A DNA stretch of 64,000 nt from Mesorhizobium sp. RMAD-H1 (GCF_014191375.1 NZ_JACHWN010000004.1:186001-250000); one strand, 5' to 3'; positions 9,024 through 17,957 are shown, counted from the stretch's first letter. Notes: generated by a model not told the origin, from the letters alone. A program made the numbers and translations.

Positions 9024-10127
9024 ATGGAAAAGCAGAGAGTCGACTGGGTCGATATCGCGAAGGGCATGTGCATCATCTTCGTGGTGATGATGCATTCCAC
9101 ATTGGGCGTCGAAAAGGCTGCCGGCGCGGAAGGCTGGATGCATTACGTCGTCTCCTTCGCAAAGCCTTTCCGCATGCCCGATTTCTTCCTGATCTCGGGG
9201 CTGTTCCTGGGGCTCGTGATCGACAGGCCCTGGCGCCGCTATCTCGACCGGAAGGTCGTCCACTTCCTTTATTTCTATATCCTGTGGCTGACGATCCAGT
9301 TCGTCTTCAAGGCGCCGGGCATCGCCGCGGAGCAGGGCGCCCACGGTGTGGTCTCCGCCTATCTCCTGTCCTTCGTCGAGCCTTTCGGCACGCTCTGGTT
9401 CATCTATATCCTACCGGTGTTCTTCCTGGTGACGCGTCTCGTCAGGAGGGTGCCGGCCTGGCTCGTCTTCTGCCTGCTCGCGCTTCTGGAGACACTGCCC
9501 ATCCACACCGGTTGGGTGATGATCGATGAGTTCTGCGGGCGTTTCGTCTATTTCTTCGCCGGCTATGCCTTTGCCCCTGTCATCTTCCGAGCCGCCGACT
9601 GGCTGCGCCAGCGGCCGGTGCTCGGGCTTGCCGGACTGGCGGTATGGGCCTTGGCCGAATATGTGCTGGTGTTCACGCCGGCGCCTGCTGCGCTCGCCTG
9701 GCTGCTCACGCCGGAAGCCTTCATGGCCGGCGGTCGCGGCGGCTGGAGCGAACTGCCGCTCGTTTCGCTTTTCCTCGGCCTTGCGGGCGCGTTCGCCATC
9801 GTGGCGACATCGGCGCTGCTCTCGCGCCTTGCCGAGGCCAACCCGCTGCACTGGGCGCTGAGCTGGCTCGGCGCCCATTCGATCGTCGTCTATCTCGCCT
9901 TCTTCCTGCCGATGGCGGTGGCGCGCACGGTGCTTCTCAAGAGCGGCGTCATCACCGATATCGGCACGATCTCGGTTTTAACCACTGCCGCGGGTGTCAT
10001 CGGCCCTGTCATCCTCTATGCGCTGGTGCAGTGGAGCGGCTATGGCCATTTCCTGTTCCGGCGACCGGCATGGGCCATCATCGACCGGGCTCCCCAAAAG
10101 AAAACGGCGGCTGTCGCCGCCGAATAA
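9024..10127 (+). CDS. Acyltransferase family 3 membrane protein
   Basis: A 367-residue integral membrane protein with about ten hydrophobic segments, of the acyltransferase-3 family (OafA/NodX-like). These transfer acetyl or other acyl groups to glycans or lipids at the inner membrane. Conserved features seen are the N-terminal VDIAKGMCIIFVVMMHS, with the family His, and DFFLISGLFLGL near residue 55. Substrate is unknown; surface polysaccharide or cyclic glucan modification is usual. It stands alone and converges on the RNase D-like gene. Its last codons encode a hairpin used as the neighbour's terminator (10105-10122). Confidence 0.85.
   Translation: MEKQRVDWVDIAKGMCIIFVVMMHSTLGVEKAAGAEGWMHYVVSFAKPFRMPDFFLISGLFLGLVIDRPWRRYLDRKVVHFLYFYILWLTIQFVFKAPGIAAEQGAHGVVSAYLLSFVEPFGTLWFIYILPVFFLVTRLVRRVPAWLVFCLLALLETLPIHTGWVMIDEFCGRFVYFFAGYAFAPVIFRAADWLRQRPVLGLAGLAVWALAEYVLVFTPAPAALAWLLTPEAFMAGGRGGWSELPLVSLFLGLAGAFAIVATSALLSRLAEANPLHWALSWLGAHSIVVYLAFFLPMAVARTVLLKSGVITDIGTISVLTTAAGVIGPVILYALVQWSGYGHFLFRRPAWAIIDRAPQKKTAAVAAE
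10095..10122 (-). terminator. Intrinsic terminator of the RNase D/dipeptidase operon, inside the acyltransferase 3' end
   Basis: CGGCGGC at 10105-10111 pairs with GCCGCCG at 10116-10122 around a 4-base loop. On the minus strand the hairpin is followed by TTTTCTTTT (10096-10104). It lies 28 bp beyond the exonuclease stop but within the convergent acyltransferase coding sequence. Confidence 0.7.
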
Positions 10128-10149
10128 CACGTCTGGCCCTGCCGATGGA

Positions 10150-10767
10150 TCAGCTATGGGCGAAGATGTCCTCTTCGGCCCAGCCCATCAGGTCGAGCCG
10201 GGCGCGGGTCGGCAGGAAGCGGAAGCAGGCCTCGGCCTCCTTTGTCCGCCCGTCGCGCTTGAGCCTCGCCTCCAGCACATCCTTCAGCCGATGCAGGTAG
10301 AGCACGTCCGAGGCCGCATATTCGAGCTGCGCCGGCGACAGCACCTCCGCCGCCCAGTCCGAGGATTGCTGCTGCTTGGAAAGCGTCACGTCGAGGAGCT
10401 CGCCGCAAAGCTCCTTCAGCCCGTGCCGGTCCGTATAGGTGCGGGTGAGCCGTGAGGCGATCTTGGTGCAGAAGACCGGCTGCGGCATGACGCCGAACGT
10501 GTGGGCGAGCACAGCGAGGTCGAAGCGGCCGTAATGGAAGATCTTGGTAATCGAGCGGTCCCTCAGGAGCCGTACCAGATTGGGCGCTTTCTTCTGTCCG
10601 GGCGCGATCTGGATCACATCGGCCGTGCCGTCGCCGGGCGAGATCTGCACCACGCAGAGCCGGTCGCGATGCGGGTTGAGGCCGAGCGTTTCGGTATCGA
10701 TGGCGACGGCGTCGACCTGATAGTGGGAAAGGTCCGGCAGGTCGTGTTTGTGAAAGCGGATGCTCAT
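10150..10767 (-). CDS. rnd: RNase D-like 3'-5' exonuclease (DEDDy)
   Basis: A 205-residue single-domain DEDD exonuclease. Catalytic residues appear in AIDTETLGL (D, E), HYGRFDLAVL (D) and YAASDVLYL (Y...D), the DEDDy set. It lacks the HRDC domains of the 375-residue E. coli RNase D, as is usual for the short alphaproteobacterial form. Expected to trim structured RNAs such as tRNA precursors. The start at 10767 is 13 bp downstream of the dipeptidase stop, so the two form an operon; the ribosome binding site is weak (GGAACC). Confidence 0.85.
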   Translation of the reverse strand: MSIRFHKHDLPDLSHYQVDAVAIDTETLGLNPHRDRLCVVQISPGDGTADVIQIAPGQKKAPNLVRLLRDRSITKIFHYGRFDLAVLAHTFGVMPQPVFCTKIASRLTRTYTDRHGLKELCGELLDVTLSKQQQSSDWAAEVLSPAQLEYAASDVLYLHRLKDVLEARLKRDGRTKEAEACFRFLPTRARLDLMGWAEEDIFAHS

Positions 10768-10780
10768 GCGGCAGGTTCCA

Positions 10781-12172
10781 TTATTTCTCGGCCAGGGCGG
10801 CAAGGATGCGCGCCCAGGAGCGCTGTCCCTTGTGGAAGGATTGGAGTTCGTATTTCTCGTTGGGCGAGTGGATGCGGTCGTCCTCGAGCCCGAAGCCGAC
10901 GAGCAGAGATTCCATGCCGAGCATCCTCTGGAAATCGCCGACGATCGGGATCGAGCCGCCCATGGCGATCAGCACGGCCGGTTTCGGCCATTCGTCCGAA
11001 AGCGCGTCCTTGGCCTTGGCGACCAAGGGTGAATCATAGGGCAGCTGGATCGCCGGCGAACCGCCATGGGGGTGGAATTCGACCGAGCAGTCGGCCGGGA
11101 TGCGCGCACGCACGAATTCGTGGAAGGCGGCGCGAATTTTGGCAGGGTCTTGGCTGTGGACGAGCCGGAAGGAGATCTTCGCCGAAGCCTCCGCCGCGAT
11201 CACCGTCTTGAAGCCTTCGCCGGTATAGCCGCCGGTGATGCCGTTGACCTCCGCCGTGGGGCGCGCCCAGGTCAGTTCCAGAACGCTGCGGCCCTTCTCG
11301 CCCGCCGGAATGGAAAGACCGATGGGGCCAAGGAAGCTCTCCGCCGTGCGGCCGAGACCCTCCCACATCTGCAATATCTGCGTCGGCGTTTCCTCCACGC
11401 CGTCATAGAAGCCGGGCAGCGTCACGCGGCCGGTCTCGTCATGCAGATCGGCGAGGATGCGTGTGAGAATATGGATCGGGTTTGCCGCCGCGCCGCCGAA
11501 GAAGCCTGAATGCAGATCGCGATTGGCAGCCTTGACGGTGATTTCGTCGGCCACCATGCCGCGCAGGCCGACCGAGATGGCGGGCGTCTCGCGGTTCCAC
11601 ATGCCGGTGTCGCAGACCAGCGCGAAATCCGCCTTGAGTTCCTCGGCATGGGCCTCGAGGAAGGGCTTCAGCGAGGGCGAGCCGGATTCCTCCTCGCCCT
11701 CGAAGAGGATGGTGATGCGGCAGGGCAGATTACCATTCACGGCCTTATAGGCGCGGCAGGCCTCGACGAAGGTCATCAGCTGGCCCTTGTCGTCGGAAGA
11801 GCCGCGCCCGGTGATGATCTTGCGGCCCTCGCCCGCATCCTTGATCGCGGGAGCGAACGGATCGCTTTCCCAGAGGTTCAGCGGATCGACCGGCTGCACG
11901 TCATAATGGCCGTAGAAAAGGGCATGAGGCGCATCCGGCGTCGCTCCCTCGTGATGGGCGACGACCATGGGGTGCCCCGGCGTATCGCGCACGCTCGCGG
12001 TAAAGCCGATCGACTTCAAATCCTCCACCAGCCACTCCGCCGCCTTGCGGCATTCGGCCTTGTAGGCGGGATCGGTCGAGATCGACTTGATCTTCAGAAG
12101 CTCGAACAGCCGGTCGAGGCTCTTGTCGAGATTGGCATCGAGATGGGAGAGGACGGGATCGAGCGTGGACAT
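10781..12172 (-). CDS. M20-family dipeptidase/metallopeptidase
   Basis: A 463-residue di-zinc peptidase of the M20 family (carnosinase/dipeptidase branch). Metal and catalytic residues are visible in FYGHYDVQPVD (His, catalytic Asp), GRGSSDDKGQ (bridging Asp), LFEGEEESGSP (catalytic Glu and ligand Glu), LVCDTGMW (Asp) and a C-terminal HSPNEKYEL (His). A lid/dimerisation domain occupies about 200-350. Cytoplasmic peptide turnover is the likely role. It is the first gene of an operon with the RNase D-like gene and is read away from the sRNA locus. Confidence 0.9.
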   Translation of the reverse strand: MSTLDPVLSHLDANLDKSLDRLFELLKIKSISTDPAYKAECRKAAEWLVEDLKSIGFTASVRDTPGHPMVVAHHEGATPDAPHALFYGHYDVQPVDPLNLWESDPFAPAIKDAGEGRKIITGRGSSDDKGQLMTFVEACRAYKAVNGNLPCRITILFEGEEESGSPSLKPFLEAHAEELKADFALVCDTGMWNRETPAISVGLRGMVADEITVKAANRDLHSGFFGGAAANPIHILTRILADLHDETGRVTLPGFYDGVEETPTQILQMWEGLGRTAESFLGPIGLSIPAGEKGRSVLELTWARPTAEVNGITGGYTGEGFKTVIAAEASAKISFRLVHSQDPAKIRAAFHEFVRARIPADCSVEFHPHGGSPAIQLPYDSPLVAKAKDALSDEWPKPAVLIAMGGSIPIVGDFQRMLGMESLLVGFGLEDDRIHSPNEKYELQSFHKGQRSWARILAALAEK

Positions 12173-12622
12173 GCGGCTAACCTGATTTCGATTCGCGAGG
12201 AGGGCCGCAGACTATTCCATTTTGGGGGATTGTGCACAGGGGCGAGTTGGGGCGATGTGTCTCGGCGATGTTTCATGAGCGCTGCCCCAAAAAGACTTGA
12301 CCGCTGCGGCGAGGGGGTACCGCAGCGGCCAGATCATTATATAGAGCGGCAGCCCGGAGAGGGGGGATGAGGCTGCCGCCTGATCCGGAATCCAGCGGGG
12401 GACGGGCCAGAAGACCGGATATCGACATGTCGTCGACGCTCCTGATTTGGCGAGAGGAACATGGCGATTCAAGGGCACGAAACATTACATATTTGTAACA
12501 AAAGCGTGAGTTCGTGAAATGCGCATGGCAGCCCCTTCGCGCCGTCGGTTTGGCGTGGATCGTTTGGTCTCCTGACAGAGACTTCATTCCATTTTTCACG
12601 GGATTGTTCTAAGTCTTGCCCC
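12173..12622. other. 450-bp intergenic region between dipeptidase and polA
   Basis: Contains the small RNA candidate (12289-12440) and, nearer polA, the palindrome TTACA-N4-TGTAA at 12485-12498. The latter is in an AT-rich patch and could be an operator for the sRNA or polA promoter. No protein gene is supported. Confidence 0.7.
12289..12440 (-). ncRNA. Candidate small RNA, three hairpins with C-rich loops, next to polA (alpha-r7-like)
   Basis: On the minus strand a short hairpin (TCGAC/GTCGA, about 12422-12436) is followed by two perfect 9-bp stems. The first (arms 12371-12379 and 12346-12354) has a 16-base loop containing CAUCCCCCCUCUCC. The second (arms 12320-12328 and 12301-12309) has the loop UACCCCCUCG and is followed by UCAAGUCUUUUU ending near 12289. 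That is an intrinsic terminator. C-rich loops are complementary to Shine-Dalgarno sequences, as in Hfq-dependent riboregulators. From memory, Smr7C of Sinorhizobium meliloti (alpha-r7 family) also lies beside polA. The 5' end is a guess; no convincing promoter was found. Confidence 0.7.
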
Positions 12623-15586
12623 ATGAAAAACGGCGATCATCTCTTTCTCGTTGACGGCTCGGGCTATATCTTCCGCGCCTATCACGCTCTCCCCCCGCTC
12701 ACCCGCAAGAGTGACGGCCTGCCCGTCGGCGCGGTGTCAGGCTTCTGCAACATGCTGTGGAAGCTCCTGAAGGACGCGCGCAACACCGATGTCGGCGTGG
12801 TGCCGACCCATTTCGCCGTCATCTTCGACTATTCCTCCAAGACCTTCCGCAACACGATCTATCCCGAATACAAGGCCAATCGCAGCGTGCCGCCGGAAGA
12901 TCTCATTCCGCAGTTCGGCCTGATCCGCCAGGCGACCAAGGCATTCAACCTGCCCTGCATCGAGAAGGAGGGCTATGAGGCCGACGACCTGATCGCCACC
13001 TATGCCCGGCTCGCCGTGGAGGCGGGCGGCGACGTGACGATCATCTCCTCCGACAAGGATCTGATGCAGCTCGTCAATCACAAGGTCTCCATGTATGACG
13101 GCATGAAGGACAAGCAGATCTCGATCCCGGAAGTGATCGAGAAATGGGGCGTGCCGCCGGAAAAGATGATCGATCTGCAGGCGTTGACCGGCGATTCGAC
13201 CGATAATATTCCGGGCATTCCCGGCATCGGGCCGAAGACGGCGGCGCAGCTCCTGGAGGAATATGGCGATCTCGATACGCTGCTCGCTCGCGCTTCGGAG
13301 ATCAAGCAGCAGAAGCGCCGCGAGAACATCATCGCCTTTGCCGACCAGGCGCGGCTGTCGCGCCAATTGGTGACGCTGAAGAACGACACGCCGATCGATC
13401 TCGGGCTCGACGCGCTCGTGCTGGAGCCGCAGGACGGCCCGAGACTGATCGGCTTCCTGAAGGCTATGGAATTCACCTCGCTGACCCGCCGCGTCGCCGA
13501 GACGACCGGCACCGATGCGGCCGAAATCGAGCCGGTTCCGGTGGAGACGGAATGGGGCGCGGCGGCGCATGGGCCCGATCTCGACAAGGGAGAAGCCGAT
13601 GGTTCGGCGGAAGCGACAACGGCGGAGGTGGCCGGCGGCTCCGTTGCTGCGTCCGTTCCCACCGTCTCGTCGGAAGCCGCGGCGCTCACCCCTGCGGCGC
13701 TCGCCAAATCCCGCGCCGATGCGGCGCTCGGCCAGAAGATCGACACGACCGGCTATGTCTGCATCCGCGATCTCGCCACTTTGCAAGCCTGGATCGACGA
13801 GGCGACCGAGACCGGCTTCGTCGCCTTCGATACCGAGACCAACTCGCTCTTTCCGATGGAGGCCGAGCTGATCGGCCTGTCACTGGCGCTGGCGCCGGGC
13901 CGCGCGGCCTATGTGCCGCTGGCGCATAAATCCGGCACGGGCGATCTTCTGGGCGGCGGCATGCTGGAAAACCAGATCCCGCTCGATCAGGCGCTTGCCG
14001 CATTGAAGCCGATGCTCGAGGACCGCTCGGTCCTCAAAATCGCCCAGAACATGAAGTTCGATTGGCTGCTCATGCACCGCTACGGCATCGATATCGCGCC
14101 GTTCGACGATACGATGCTGATCTCCTATGCCCTTGATGCCGGACCCGGCGGCCATGGGATGGACAGCCTGTCGGAGCGCTGGCTCGGCCACAAGACGATC
14201 CACTACAAGGAAGTGGCCGGCAGCGGCAAATCCGCCGTCAGCTTCGACATGGTCGATCTGGAACGCGCCACCGCCTATGCCGGCGAGGATGCCGACGTGA
14301 CGCTGCGGCTCTGGCGTGTCCTGAAGCCCCGCCTTCCCGCCGAGGGCGCCGTTTCCGTCTATGAGCGGCTGGAGCGCCCGCTGGTGACGGTGCTGGCGCG
14401 CATGGAGGCGCGCGGCATCTCGGTCGACCGGCAGATACTGTCGCGCCTTTCCGGCGAACTGGCCCAGTCGGCCGCAGCGATCGAGGACGAGATCTACAAG
14501 CTTGCAGGCGAGCGCTTCAATATCGGCTCGCCGAAGCAGCTGGGCGATATCCTGTTCGGCAAGATGGGCTTCCCCGGCGGCTCCAAGACCAAGACCGGCC
14601 AATGGTCGACCTCGGCCCAGGTGCTGGAGGATCTGGCCGCCGCGGGCCATGAGCTGCCGCGCAAGATCGTCGACTGGCGTCAGCTCACCAAGCTCAAATC
14701 CACCTATACGGACGCGCTGCCCGGCTATATCAACCGCGAGACTGGCCGCGTCCACACCTGCTATGCCATGGCCGCCACATCGACCGGACGGCTTTCGTCC
14801 TCCGATCCGAACCTGCAGAACATCCCGATCCGCACGGCGGAAGGCCGCAAGATCAGGACGGCATTCATCGCCGGGCCGGGCAACAAGCTCATCTCCGCCG
14901 ACTACAGCCAGATCGAATTGCGCGTGCTCGCCCATGTGGCCGATATCCCGCAATTGAAGCAGGCTTTCGCCGATGGCATGGACATCCATGCCATGACGGC
15001 GTCGGAAATGTTCAACGTGCCGGTCAAGGACATGCCGAGCGAGGTGCGCCGCCGCGCCAAGGCGATCAATTTCGGCATCATCTATGGCATTTCCGCTTTC
15101 GGTTTGGCGAACCAGCTTTCAATTCCGCGCGAGGAGGCTGGGCAATATATCCGCACCTATTTCGAGCGCTTCCCCGGTATCCGCGACTATATGGACGCGA
15201 CCAAGGCCTTTGCCCGCGAGCATGGCTATGTCGAGACGATCTTCGGCCGGCGCGCGCATTATCCGGAGATCCGTTCCTCCAACCCGCAGATGCGCGCCTT
15301 CAACGAGCGCGCCGCGATCAACGCGCCGATCCAGGGCTCGGCCGCCGATATCATCCGCCGCGCCATGATCCGCATGGACGATGCGCTGGCCGAAGCGGGG
15401 CTCTCGGCCCGCATGCTCCTGCAGGTTCATGACGAGCTGGTGTTCGAGGCGCCTGACGAGGAGGTCGACAAGACCATTCCCGTGGTCCGCCATGTCATGG
15501 AAAATGCAGCCATGCCCGCGGTCTCGCTCTCCGTTCCGCTGCAGGTGGATGCCCGCGCGGCGCAGAACTGGGACGAGGCGCATTGA
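12623..15586 (+). CDS. polA: DNA polymerase I
   Basis: A 987-residue repair and Okazaki-fragment polymerase. The N-terminal 5' nuclease domain (1-300) includes GYEADDLIATYA and TGDSTDNIPGIPGIG. The 3'-5' exonuclease domain (about 375-570) keeps the acidic residues in FDTETN, NMKFDW and YAGEDADVTL, so proofreading should be active. The polymerase domain shows SADYSQIELRVLAH, RRRAKAINFGIIYG and the motif C LQVHDELVFE. A variable, Ala-rich linker lies near 300-360. It is divergent from the sRNA locus. Confidence 0.97.
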   Translation: MKNGDHLFLVDGSGYIFRAYHALPPLTRKSDGLPVGAVSGFCNMLWKLLKDARNTDVGVVPTHFAVIFDYSSKTFRNTIYPEYKANRSVPPEDLIPQFGLIRQATKAFNLPCIEKEGYEADDLIATYARLAVEAGGDVTIISSDKDLMQLVNHKVSMYDGMKDKQISIPEVIEKWGVPPEKMIDLQALTGDSTDNIPGIPGIGPKTAAQLLEEYGDLDTLLARASEIKQQKRRENIIAFADQARLSRQLVTLKNDTPIDLGLDALVLEPQDGPRLIGFLKAMEFTSLTRRVAETTGTDAAEIEPVPVETEWGAAAHGPDLDKGEADGSAEATTAEVAGGSVAASVPTVSSEAAALTPAALAKSRADAALGQKIDTTGYVCIRDLATLQAWIDEATETGFVAFDTETNSLFPMEAELIGLSLALAPGRAAYVPLAHKSGTGDLLGGGMLENQIPLDQALAALKPMLEDRSVLKIAQNMKFDWLLMHRYGIDIAPFDDTMLISYALDAGPGGHGMDSLSERWLGHKTIHYKEVAGSGKSAVSFDMVDLERATAYAGEDADVTLRLWRVLKPRLPAEGAVSVYERLERPLVTVLARMEARGISVDRQILSRLSGELAQSAAAIEDEIYKLAGERFNIGSPKQLGDILFGKMGFPGGSKTKTGQWSTSAQVLEDLAAAGHELPRKIVDWRQLTKLKSTYTDALPGYINRETGRVHTCYAMAATSTGRLSSSDPNLQNIPIRTAEGRKIRTAFIAGPGNKLISADYSQIELRVLAHVADIPQLKQAFADGMDIHAMTASEMFNVPVKDMPSEVRRRAKAINFGIIYGISAFGLANQLSIPREEAGQYIRTYFERFPGIRDYMDATKAFAREHGYVETIFGRRAHYPEIRSSNPQMRAFNERAAINAPIQGSAADIIRRAMIRMDDALAEAGLSARMLLQVHDELVFEAPDEEVDKTIPVVRHVMENAAMPAVSLSVPLQVDARAAQNWDEAH

Positions 15587-15630
15587 GAAGCCGTTAGGGT
15601 ACGATTTGCGCCTCATCCGCCTGCCGGACC

Positions 15631-15668
15631 TTCTTCCCCTCGCACCGCTTGCGGGGAGAGGGGAAGGG
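15631..15668. repeat. Palindromic intergenic repeat, rhizobial type
   Basis: CTTCCCCTC and GGGAGAGGGGAAG pair around GCACCGCTTGCG in the 228-bp gap after polA. It is continued by GGGTGAGGGGGC with a partial complement at 15611-15620. The sequence type (CCCTC...GCGGGGAGAGGG...GTGAGGGGC) is a common short interspersed palindrome in Hyphomicrobiales. It may also act as a weak polA terminator. Nothing else is seen between polA and the helicase. Confidence 0.6.
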
Positions 15669-15814
15669 TGAGGGGGCATTTTCGTTGACGTCGAAGGGCT
15701 GACCCGCTAAAGGACGTCCAAACGTAATTTATTCCGCACCGCCCGCCGCTTGAAAAACTGCATGGGTCCCGCAAGGATCGAACGCAGCGGCGGCCGTGCC
15801 AGCGAAAGTCATCC

Positions 15815-17590
15815 ATGTCCCTGTCCATTTCCATCGCTCCGGCGCTGTCCGGCGCTCTCGCCGCTCGTGGCTATACGGCGCTCACCTCCGTCCAGACCGC
15901 CGTGCTCGCGCCAGAGGCGGAAGGCGCCGACCTGCTGGTCTCGGCGCAGACCGGTTCCGGCAAGACGGTCGCCTTCGGCATCGCCATTGCCCATACGCTG
16001 CTTGACGGCGCGGACCGTTTCGAGGCGCCGGGTGCGCCCCTGGCGCTCATCATCGCGCCGACCCGCGAACTCGCCCTGCAGGTCCGTCGCGAGCTGGAAT
16101 GGCTCTATGCCGAAACCGGCGGGCAGATCGCATCCTGCGTCGGCGGCATGGATATCCGCACCGAGCGCCGGGCGCTGGAGCGGGGCGCGCACATCGTGGT
16201 GGGCACGCCGGGCCGTCTGCGCGACCATATCACGCGCGGTGCGCTCGACATGTCGGCATTGCGCGCCGTGGTCCTCGACGAGGCCGACGAGATGCTCGAC
16301 CTGGGCTTCCGCGAGGATCTCGAATTCATCCTGGGCGAAGCGCCGGAGGATCGCCGCACGCTGCTTTTCTCCGCCACGGTTCCCAAGCCCATCGCCCTTC
16401 TCGCCAAGCGCTTTCAGCGCGATGCCCTGCGCATCACGGCAACGAGCGAAAAGGAGCAGCATGGTGACATCAGCTATCAGGCGATGCTGGTCGAGCCGCG
16501 CGAGCGTGAAAACGCCATCATCAACACGCTTCTCTTCTTCGACGCGCAGAATACCATCATCTTCTGCTCGACCCGCGAGGCGGTGAAGCACCTCACCAGC
16601 CGTTTGTCCAATCGCGGCTTTTCCGTTGTCTCGCTCTCGGGCGAGTTGAGCCAGGCCGAGCGCACCAATGCGCTGCAGGCGATGCGCGATGGGCGCGCCC
16701 GCATCTGCGTGGCGACCGACGTTGCCGCCCGCGGCATCGACCTGCCCAATCTCGATCTCGTCATCCATGCCGATCTGCCGACCAACCCCGAGACGCTGCT
16801 CCACCGCAGCGGGCGCACGGGCCGCGCCGGCCGCAAGGGAACCTGCGTCCTGGTCGTGCCGTTCTCCCGCCGCCGCAGCGCCGAGCGTCTCCTGCAGATG
16901 GCGAAGCTCGAGGCGGCGACGATAAGCGCGCCGGGCATTGCGGCCATTCAGGAGAAAACCAAAGAGCGCATCCTGCACGATCCCGCGCTTTCGGAAGCGG
17001 CTGACGAGGATGAGATGGAGCTCGTCAGGGAGCTTCAGGCGCTCTACACGCCGGAGCAGATCGCCGCCGCCTGGCTGCGCCGGGAGATGGCCACACGTCC
17101 GGCGCCGGAGGAGATTTCCGACGCGCCTGTCCGTCCGCTTGACGGCGGCAGGAAAGGCCGTGAACGCACCGGCCGGGCGGAGTATCCGGAACGGAATGAA
17201 CAGGAGGGGCGGTTCGAGAAATTCGAAGGCGGCGCCTGGTTCTCGCTCTCCCTCGGGCGCAAGCAACGCGCCGATCCGCGCTGGCTGCTGCCGCTGATCT
17301 GCAAGGCCGGCGGGGTGACGAAACGCGATGTCGGCTCGATCCGCATTCTGGAGACCGAAACGCGTTTCGAGATCGCTGCGTCAAAGGCGGAGGATTATCT
17401 CAACACCGTCCGCGAGCGCGGCACCGGCGAAAAGGGCGTCACCATCCGTCCCGTCACGAGCGGTGGCTCGGCATCTGCTCCGCGTGAGAGGGAGCGTTTC
17501 GAGCCGAAGGCGAAAAGCTGGAAGAAAAAGGAAGGCGCCGGCAAGGCCTATCGCAGCGACAAGCCGGCAAAGGGCAAGAAGCCGCGCTGA
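15815..17590 (+). CDS. DEAD-box RNA helicase with DbpA-type RNA-binding domain
   Basis: A 591-residue ATP-dependent RNA helicase. It has motif I AQTGSGKT near residue 45, motif Ia PTRELALQV, motif II LDEADEML, motif III SAT, and motifs V-VI ATDVAARGIDLP and HRSGRTGRAGR. After an acidic linker and a basic segment, residues about 465-550 form a DbpA-like RNA-binding domain (WFSLSLGRKQ...LICKAGGVTKRDVGSI). This domain targets E. coli DbpA to 23S rRNA. The C-terminus is Lys rich. Likely in ribosome assembly or cold adaptation. The ribosome binding site is weak. Confidence 0.9.
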   Translation: MSLSISIAPALSGALAARGYTALTSVQTAVLAPEAEGADLLVSAQTGSGKTVAFGIAIAHTLLDGADRFEAPGAPLALIIAPTRELALQVRRELEWLYAETGGQIASCVGGMDIRTERRALERGAHIVVGTPGRLRDHITRGALDMSALRAVVLDEADEMLDLGFREDLEFILGEAPEDRRTLLFSATVPKPIALLAKRFQRDALRITATSEKEQHGDISYQAMLVEPRERENAIINTLLFFDAQNTIIFCSTREAVKHLTSRLSNRGFSVVSLSGELSQAERTNALQAMRDGRARICVATDVAARGIDLPNLDLVIHADLPTNPETLLHRSGRTGRAGRKGTCVLVVPFSRRRSAERLLQMAKLEAATISAPGIAAIQEKTKERILHDPALSEAADEDEMELVRELQALYTPEQIAAAWLRREMATRPAPEEISDAPVRPLDGGRKGRERTGRAEYPERNEQEGRFEKFEGGAWFSLSLGRKQRADPRWLLPLICKAGGVTKRDVGSIRILETETRFEIAASKAEDYLNTVRERGTGEKGVTIRPVTSGGSASAPRERERFEPKAKSWKKKEGAGKAYRSDKPAKGKKPR

Positions 17591-17654
17591 ACACGCTGGG
17601 CGTGCTCCAGCGGCTCGACAATGTTATAAGTAACGGCAATGGCCCTGTTGAGGG

Positions 17655-17772
17655 CCGGATTCCTGCGACAAGCACAGGAATGACGGAAACTCGTGCGTTT
17701 CCGACGGCTTGCAAGCGCCTCAACCTCCGGGCTTTCTCGTGAAGCGAGGTCATTCCGGTGCTTGTCACCGGA
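17655..17772. repeat. Pair of inverted short interspersed repeats
   Basis: The unit CCGGATTCCTGCGACAAGCA followed by CAGGAATGACGG (17655-17686) recurs in opposite orientation at about 17746-17772 (TCATTCCGGTGCTTGTCACC). Each unit is itself an imperfect palindrome around CTTGT/ACAAG. This type of element is widespread in alphaproteobacterial intergenic DNA. About 60 bp separate the copies. Confidence 0.55.
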
Positions 17773-17904
17773 AACGCGCCTCGCCCTTCCCGCCGGGCCG
17801 CTGGCGCAGAAGACTTGCGTATGAAAATAGCCGGCTATCCAGCACCTGATACCAATTAATTCTATTTTTAAGAACTTCGTGGAAGCTACAACCCAATGGG
17901 GAAA

Positions 17905-17934
17905 TCCGTCGCGCGGGGAAACGCGACGGAGTTT
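17905..17934 (+). promoter_or_regulatory. Hairpin in the leader of the GGDEF-EAL gene
   Basis: TCCGTCGCG (17905-17913) pairs perfectly with CGCGACGGA (17922-17930) around CGGGGAAA and is followed by GTTTTAAAAA. It sits 28 bp before the start codon, where an intrinsic terminator would block expression. It could be an attenuator, a structured leader, or the end of transcription arriving from upstream. Confidence 0.5.
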
Positions 17935-17957
17935 TAAAAATGGGGGAGTGTGGGGCG

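Larger units (their letters stand above)
17591..17957. other. 367-bp intergenic region between helicase and GGDEF-EAL gene
   Basis: Holds two inverted repeat copies (17655-17772), an AT-rich patch around 17850-17875 and a strong hairpin immediately before the next gene (17905-17930). No coding sequence is supported. Confidence 0.7.
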
